From CAYLLN01 sp036496265 (lineage in GTDB: Bacteria; Planctomycetota; Planctomycetia; Pirellulales; Pirellulaceae): a DNA stretch of 8,213 bases. Under the pieces are notes generated by a model. It was given only the letters and a program-made list of their open reading frames with translations, ran no database searches and had not been told where the DNA came from. Made by a program: the position numbers and the translations under genes. Position 1 is the stretch's first letter. The number at the start of each line of letters is the position of its first letter. Shown here piece by piece: positions 5,999 to 8,213 of this stretch. The DNA lies in the NCBI GenBank assembly GCA_036496265.1, contig DASXLL010000213.1:1-8213 (forward strand), read 5' to 3'.

Positions 5999-6054
5999 GT
6001 TCGGCGCGGCAGCAGTTGCCGGCCTGTCCATGAGACCCGCGCCGAACGGCGCGG
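5999..6054. repeat. mutually exclusive hairpins
   Basis: Segment B (6037-6047, CCGCGCCGAAC) is perfectly complementary over 11 bases to segment A upstream (5999-6009, GTTCGGCGCGG). Its first seven bases (6037-6043) also pair with segment C downstream (6048-6054, GGCGCGG) across a 4-base loop. A-B and B-C cannot form together, the arrangement used by attenuators and anti-terminators. No T-run follows on either strand, so any switch would act on something other than intrinsic termination. Confidence 0.5.
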
Positions 6055-6082
6055 TTGCGAATCATTCGTGTAGAACCACAGG

Positions 6083-6106
6083 CGAAAAGTGGCGCTCCCA
6101 TTTTCG
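6083..6106. repeat. hairpin
   Basis: CGAAAA (6083-6088) pairs with TTTTCG (6101-6106) and TGG (6090-6092) with CCA (6098-6100), giving nine pairs with one bulged G and a 5-base loop. It lies about 45 bases from the competing hairpins and could belong to the same transcript leader. Confidence 0.4.
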
Positions 6107-6254
6107 GGAAGTAGCCGAGTTTGGCCTGTCAGCCCGCCAATCTCTAGGGTTGAGTGTAATCACAATTGAAGGGAGCACAACGAAAAAATTGATTGCGGTG
6201 ATGAGATTGTTGGGACCGGTTGTTCGTTCAATATTCTGAAGAGGGGTACGCTAC

Positions 6255-6260
6255 TATAAT
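6255..6260 (+). promoter_or_regulatory. possible -10 box for the STN-like gene
   Basis: A perfect TATAAT faces the STN-like gene about 165 bases upstream of its start. No TTGACA-like box lies 16-18 bases before it and there is no extended -10 TG, so it is only a candidate. Confidence 0.3.
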
Positions 6261-6423
6261 GATGGGTGCACGTACTGCAGGAAGGTGCTGAAAAGTACTT
6301 GAGCTATCGCGGGATTCGGGTGCGCGCGACAATCGGTTAGTGGATTCAAAAAACCTTTTCTCTTGACATGTGCAGCCAGCCTGGATGCAGGCCATGACAT
6401 TTCGACCAAACTATTGACAAGGG

Positions 6424-7494
6424 TTGTCTCGCTTGTTCTCGGCGCGCTCGAAATTATTGGTCGGCATTGCCTGTTCGTTTTTGGCGAATGCGTTTTGCTT
6501 GGGCCTGCGGGCGCAAGACGACGCTGACACGCGCGACAAAAACACGGTTCCACGTTTTCGAATTGCGGCGGGTGCTCCGAGAAAGGCACCGCAGCGCATC
6601 GCCACGATTCACTGGCAACGGGTTCCGCTTCGCGATGCACTCGGGCGGCTGCACACCTTGTTTAATGATCCGGTATTCGTCGATCGTCGAGTTGATCCGG
6701 GTCTGCGAATCAGCCTGGATATCGAGGCTGGCTCTGCAGAAGAAGTTGTCGCGGCAATCGCCGCTGCTGGGCGCGACTTGGGAGTGACGCGGCTTGGTCG
6801 GCTGGTGTATCTAGGACCGAGCGGCGCGGCCGATCAGGTGCGCGCGATTTCCGCTTCGCGATCGCAAGAAGTTGGCCGAGTGCCGGCTGACTTACGCGCG
6901 TCGCTCGCGCAAAAACAACCGAGCAACTGGTCGCGGCTAGGTGAGCCTCGCGGCGTGATCACAGGAATCGTCGAGCGACGCGGTTGGCGACTCGCAAATA
7001 GTAATGCTATCCCTCACGACCTCTGGTCGGCCGGTGAATTGCCGGAGATGACGCTCGCCGAGCAACTGACAGTGCTCCTTATTGGGTTCGATCTCACGTT
7101 TGAGGTTCGGCCGGACGAGCGTTCGATTGCCGTTGTTCCGCTGACGGGCACTAGCAAACCCGTGGGTGTGGGCGCGACCGCTAGGCGATCGGCTGTGCCG
7201 CTAAATTCGACACATCCCGTGAAGGACGGGAAGCACGTTTATACGCTACGCGTGAAAGAGCAGCCGGTTGGTGCGGTAATACGAGAGCTGTCCAAGCGGC
7301 TGCATTGGGCCATTCAGATTGACGAGGAATCAATACGAACGTCCGGCAAGTCGCTCGACACGCGTGTGTCGTTTTCCGTCGAGAATGCTGATCAGGAGCA
7401 TTTGCTAGAGGCGCTGCTACGTCCGGCGGGGTTGGACTACCAACTCCAGGGCGAACAAGTACGGATTATTGTCGGCCGCTATGAGGAGAAATAG
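6424..7494 (+). CDS. exported protein with STN/secretin-N-terminal-like modules
   Basis: A 356-residue protein not recognised as a named gene. The first 31 residues look like a signal peptide: Arg/Lys start, hydrophobic segment LLVGIACSFL, ending near LRAQ. After a short linker there are three modules of similar layout. Module 1 is about 60-131 (starts IHWQRVPLRDALGRL, ends GRLVYLGP). Module 2 is about 171-240 (contains MTLAEQLTVLLIGFDLTFEV, ends IAVVPL). Module 3 is about 272-351 (YTLRVKEQPVGAVIRELS, VSFSVENADQEHLLEALL, ends VRIIVG). This strand-helix-strand pattern with 'bring-together' helices resembles STN domains at the N-terminus of secretins and TonB receptors, but no secretin or TonB barrel follows. 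A periplasmic scaffold or binding role is inferred. There is no ATG start: TTG 6424 touches AAGGG, whereas TTG 6433 has it nine bases upstream and is probably the real start. It converges with the next gene. Confidence 0.78.
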   Translation: MSRLFSARSKLLVGIACSFLANAFCLGLRAQDDADTRDKNTVPRFRIAAGAPRKAPQRIATIHWQRVPLRDALGRLHTLFNDPVFVDRRVDPGLRISLDIEAGSAEEVVAAIAAAGRDLGVTRLGRLVYLGPSGAADQVRAISASRSQEVGRVPADLRASLAQKQPSNWSRLGEPRGVITGIVERRGWRLANSNAIPHDLWSAGELPEMTLAEQLTVLLIGFDLTFEVRPDERSIAVVPLTGTSKPVGVGATARRSAVPLNSTHPVKDGKHVYTLRVKEQPVGAVIRELSKRLHWAIQIDEESIRTSGKSLDTRVSFSVENADQEHLLEALLRPAGLDYQLQGEQVRIIVGRYEEK

Positions 7495-7529
7495 TTCCTA
7501 ATGCGATCCATTCGTTGGATGATGACCAG

Positions 7530-7552
7530 CGTGGCGCAGCTAAGCCGCCACG
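7530..7552. repeat. hairpin between convergent genes
   Basis: CGTGGCG (7530-7536) pairs perfectly with CGCCACG (7546-7552) around a loop that holds the stop codon of the leftward gene. A second hairpin, ATCCA/TGGAT with loop TTCGT (7506-7520), precedes it. Neither has a T-run, so bidirectional termination here is only possible. Confidence 0.35.
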
Positions 7553-7845
7553 ATCTTTTCCAGCGACTCGCGAATTTCGGATTCGATCTTGCCTTTAAAC
7601 ATCATCGCGGCAAACGGCATTTCGCCGGCTAGGTTCAGCTCGTTATCGGCCACGGTGATTCCGCCATTGAGGGCGACGCCGTACGACTTGAAGTGGAACT
7701 TCAGCGTGTCGCCGTCCCATGACTGTTGCAGGTCGCTGACTTTGTCGGCGTACTTCTGCTCGATCATTTCGATAAATCGCTCCAAGCGGGCGCGGGCTTC
7801 GTCCTTGGTGAGCGCATGGGGCACGCGAACGCCGAACTTCGGCAT
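7540..7845 (-). CDS. polyhydroxyalkanoic acid system family protein
   Basis: A 101-residue soluble protein that I recognise as the small 'polyhydroxyalkanoic acid system' (PHA_gran_rgn) family. Typical family features are the MPKFGVRVPHAL start, the central SWDGDTLKFHFKSYG segment and the end MPFAAMMFKGKIESEIRE. The fold is predicted as helix then beta strands then helix. The family is named after neighbours of PHA genes; no PHA synthase, phasin or depolymerase is in this window, so a PHA role here is not supported by context. ATG 7845 has GGAAGG eight bases upstream, so the start is secure. It lies on the same strand as the 67-residue protein gene, 87 bases downstream of it. Confidence 0.85.
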   Translation of the reverse strand: MPKFGVRVPHALTKDEARARLERFIEMIEQKYADKVSDLQQSWDGDTLKFHFKSYGVALNGGITVADNELNLAGEMPFAAMMFKGKIESEIRESLEKIVAA

Positions 7846-7886
7846 GATGGTAACCTTCCGATTAACGTGAGCGACTGAAACTGGAG

Positions 7887-7909
7887 AAAATGCTAACTAA
7901 ATCTAGCAT
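7887..7909 (-). terminator. weak terminator-like hairpin after the 67-residue protein gene
   Basis: On the minus strand ATGCTA and TAGCAT (plus arms 7904-7909 and 7890-7895) form a 6-bp stem with an 8-base loop, followed by TTT then CTCC. Position just past the stop of the upstream gene fits a terminator, but the stem has only two GC pairs and the T-run is short. Confidence 0.35.
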
Positions 7910-7932
7910 CTGCGATTCCAGCCGCCTACTTG

Positions 7933-8136
7933 CTAGTCGGCGTTCGGTTCGTCGTAGTCGGGGCGGTCTGACTTGTGCCAAAGCGGCAGGCCCGCACGAA
8001 CGCGCGCAGCCAGCACTTCGAGTTTTTCGTCCGTACCCGGCACAGCTGTCGTGGCAGGGTACAACCGGGGGTCGACTTCATCGGGTTCGAAAAACCAATC
8101 CCCGTCGCGAATGGCGTCCAAGACATTCTTTAACAT
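7933..8136 (-). CDS. small conserved-looking hypothetical protein
   Basis: A 67-residue acidic protein of unknown function. It opens with an amphipathic helix (MLKNVLDAIRDG), followed by WFFEPDEVDP, an ATTAVPGTDEKL segment and a second helix (LEVLAARVRAGLPLW) ending in HKSDRPDYDE. It has no signal peptide, membrane segment or cysteine. ATG 8136 has GGGGG seven bases upstream, and composition looks coding. I have the impression that similar small proteins with the AIRDG...FEP...PG..EKL..L..R...GLPLW pattern are common in planctomycetes, which I cannot verify here. An overlapping frame on the same strand (7926-8126) is Cys/Arg-rich and looks like a shadow. Confidence 0.7.
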   Translation of the reverse strand: MLKNVLDAIRDGDWFFEPDEVDPRLYPATTAVPGTDEKLEVLAARVRAGLPLWHKSDRPDYDEPNAD

Positions 8137-8213
8137 GCTACTACCCCCAAATTCGTGAAGCCCCCTTCTCGTGTAGAGCGTTCCCGAACGACTCCGAGTA
8201 TCCCGTTTCTGGA

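Larger units (their letters stand above)
5952..6423. other. intergenic stretch with hairpins, no convincing gene
   Basis: This separates the divergent HEAT/TPR (-) and STN-like (+) genes. Reading frames here are short or run over real genes in an unlikely frame. It holds competing hairpins at 5999-6054, a further hairpin at 6083-6106, a consensus TATAAT at 6255-6260 and a small hairpin GCCTG/CAGGC at 6379-6392. Confidence 0.6.

Noticed and set aside
5751..6239. Plus-strand 162-codon frame across the intergenic region
   Set aside because: It begins inside the HEAT/TPR gene in antisense and has no domain or ribosome binding site.
6363..6419. Two TTGACA boxes (6363-6368 and 6414-6419) before the STN-like gene
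   Set aside because: Neither is followed by a TATAAT-like box at 16-18 bases.
1..8213. CRISPR array, tRNA or rRNA gene, insertion sequence, toxin-antitoxin or defence system
   Set aside because: No regularly spaced direct repeats, cloverleaf, transposase, nuclease or toxin motif was seen on either strand.

Overview
The window looks like bacterial chromosome from a planctomycete, probably of the Pirellula/Rhodopirellula kind. I infer this from gene content: Rho with a glycine/arginine-rich tail, a secreted thioredoxin fused through an Ala/Pro/Gln linker to YHS-like repeats, a HEAT/TPR protein, an STN-like secreted protein and two small proteins of a type I associate with planctomycetes. Genes are mostly single and alternate in strand. 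No tRNA, rRNA, CRISPR array, transposase or phage gene is visible.

Layout. The first 10 bases hold what appears to be the start of a leftward gene with a strong ribosome binding site. A TMEM175-family channel gene (+) converges on a DUF488 gene (-). Next is rho (-), closed by a clear intrinsic terminator at 1443-1466. Upstream of rho lies about 900 bases without a convincing gene. It carries a sigma70-like promoter pointing at rho and a run of about eight hairpins, four of them dense and complex (3225-3429). A secreted thioredoxin/YHS fusion (+) follows, convergent with a HEAT/TPR gene (-). A second gene-poor stretch (5952-6423) carries competing hairpins. Then come an STN-like secreted protein (+), a polyhydroxyalkanoic-acid-system-family protein (-) and a 67-residue conserved-looking protein (-).

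How they fit together. The genes do not form an operon or an obvious pathway. Rho is cytoplasmic transcription machinery. TMEM175 is an inner-membrane channel. The thioredoxin/YHS and STN-like proteins are predicted to be exported. The best candidate for something undescribed is the structured RNA region upstream of rho. It could be a long regulatory leader for rho or an independent small RNA; only comparative and transcript data can decide which. Secondary candidates are the thioredoxin-YHS-YHS architecture, the three-module STN-like protein and the mutually exclusive hairpins at 5999-6054.
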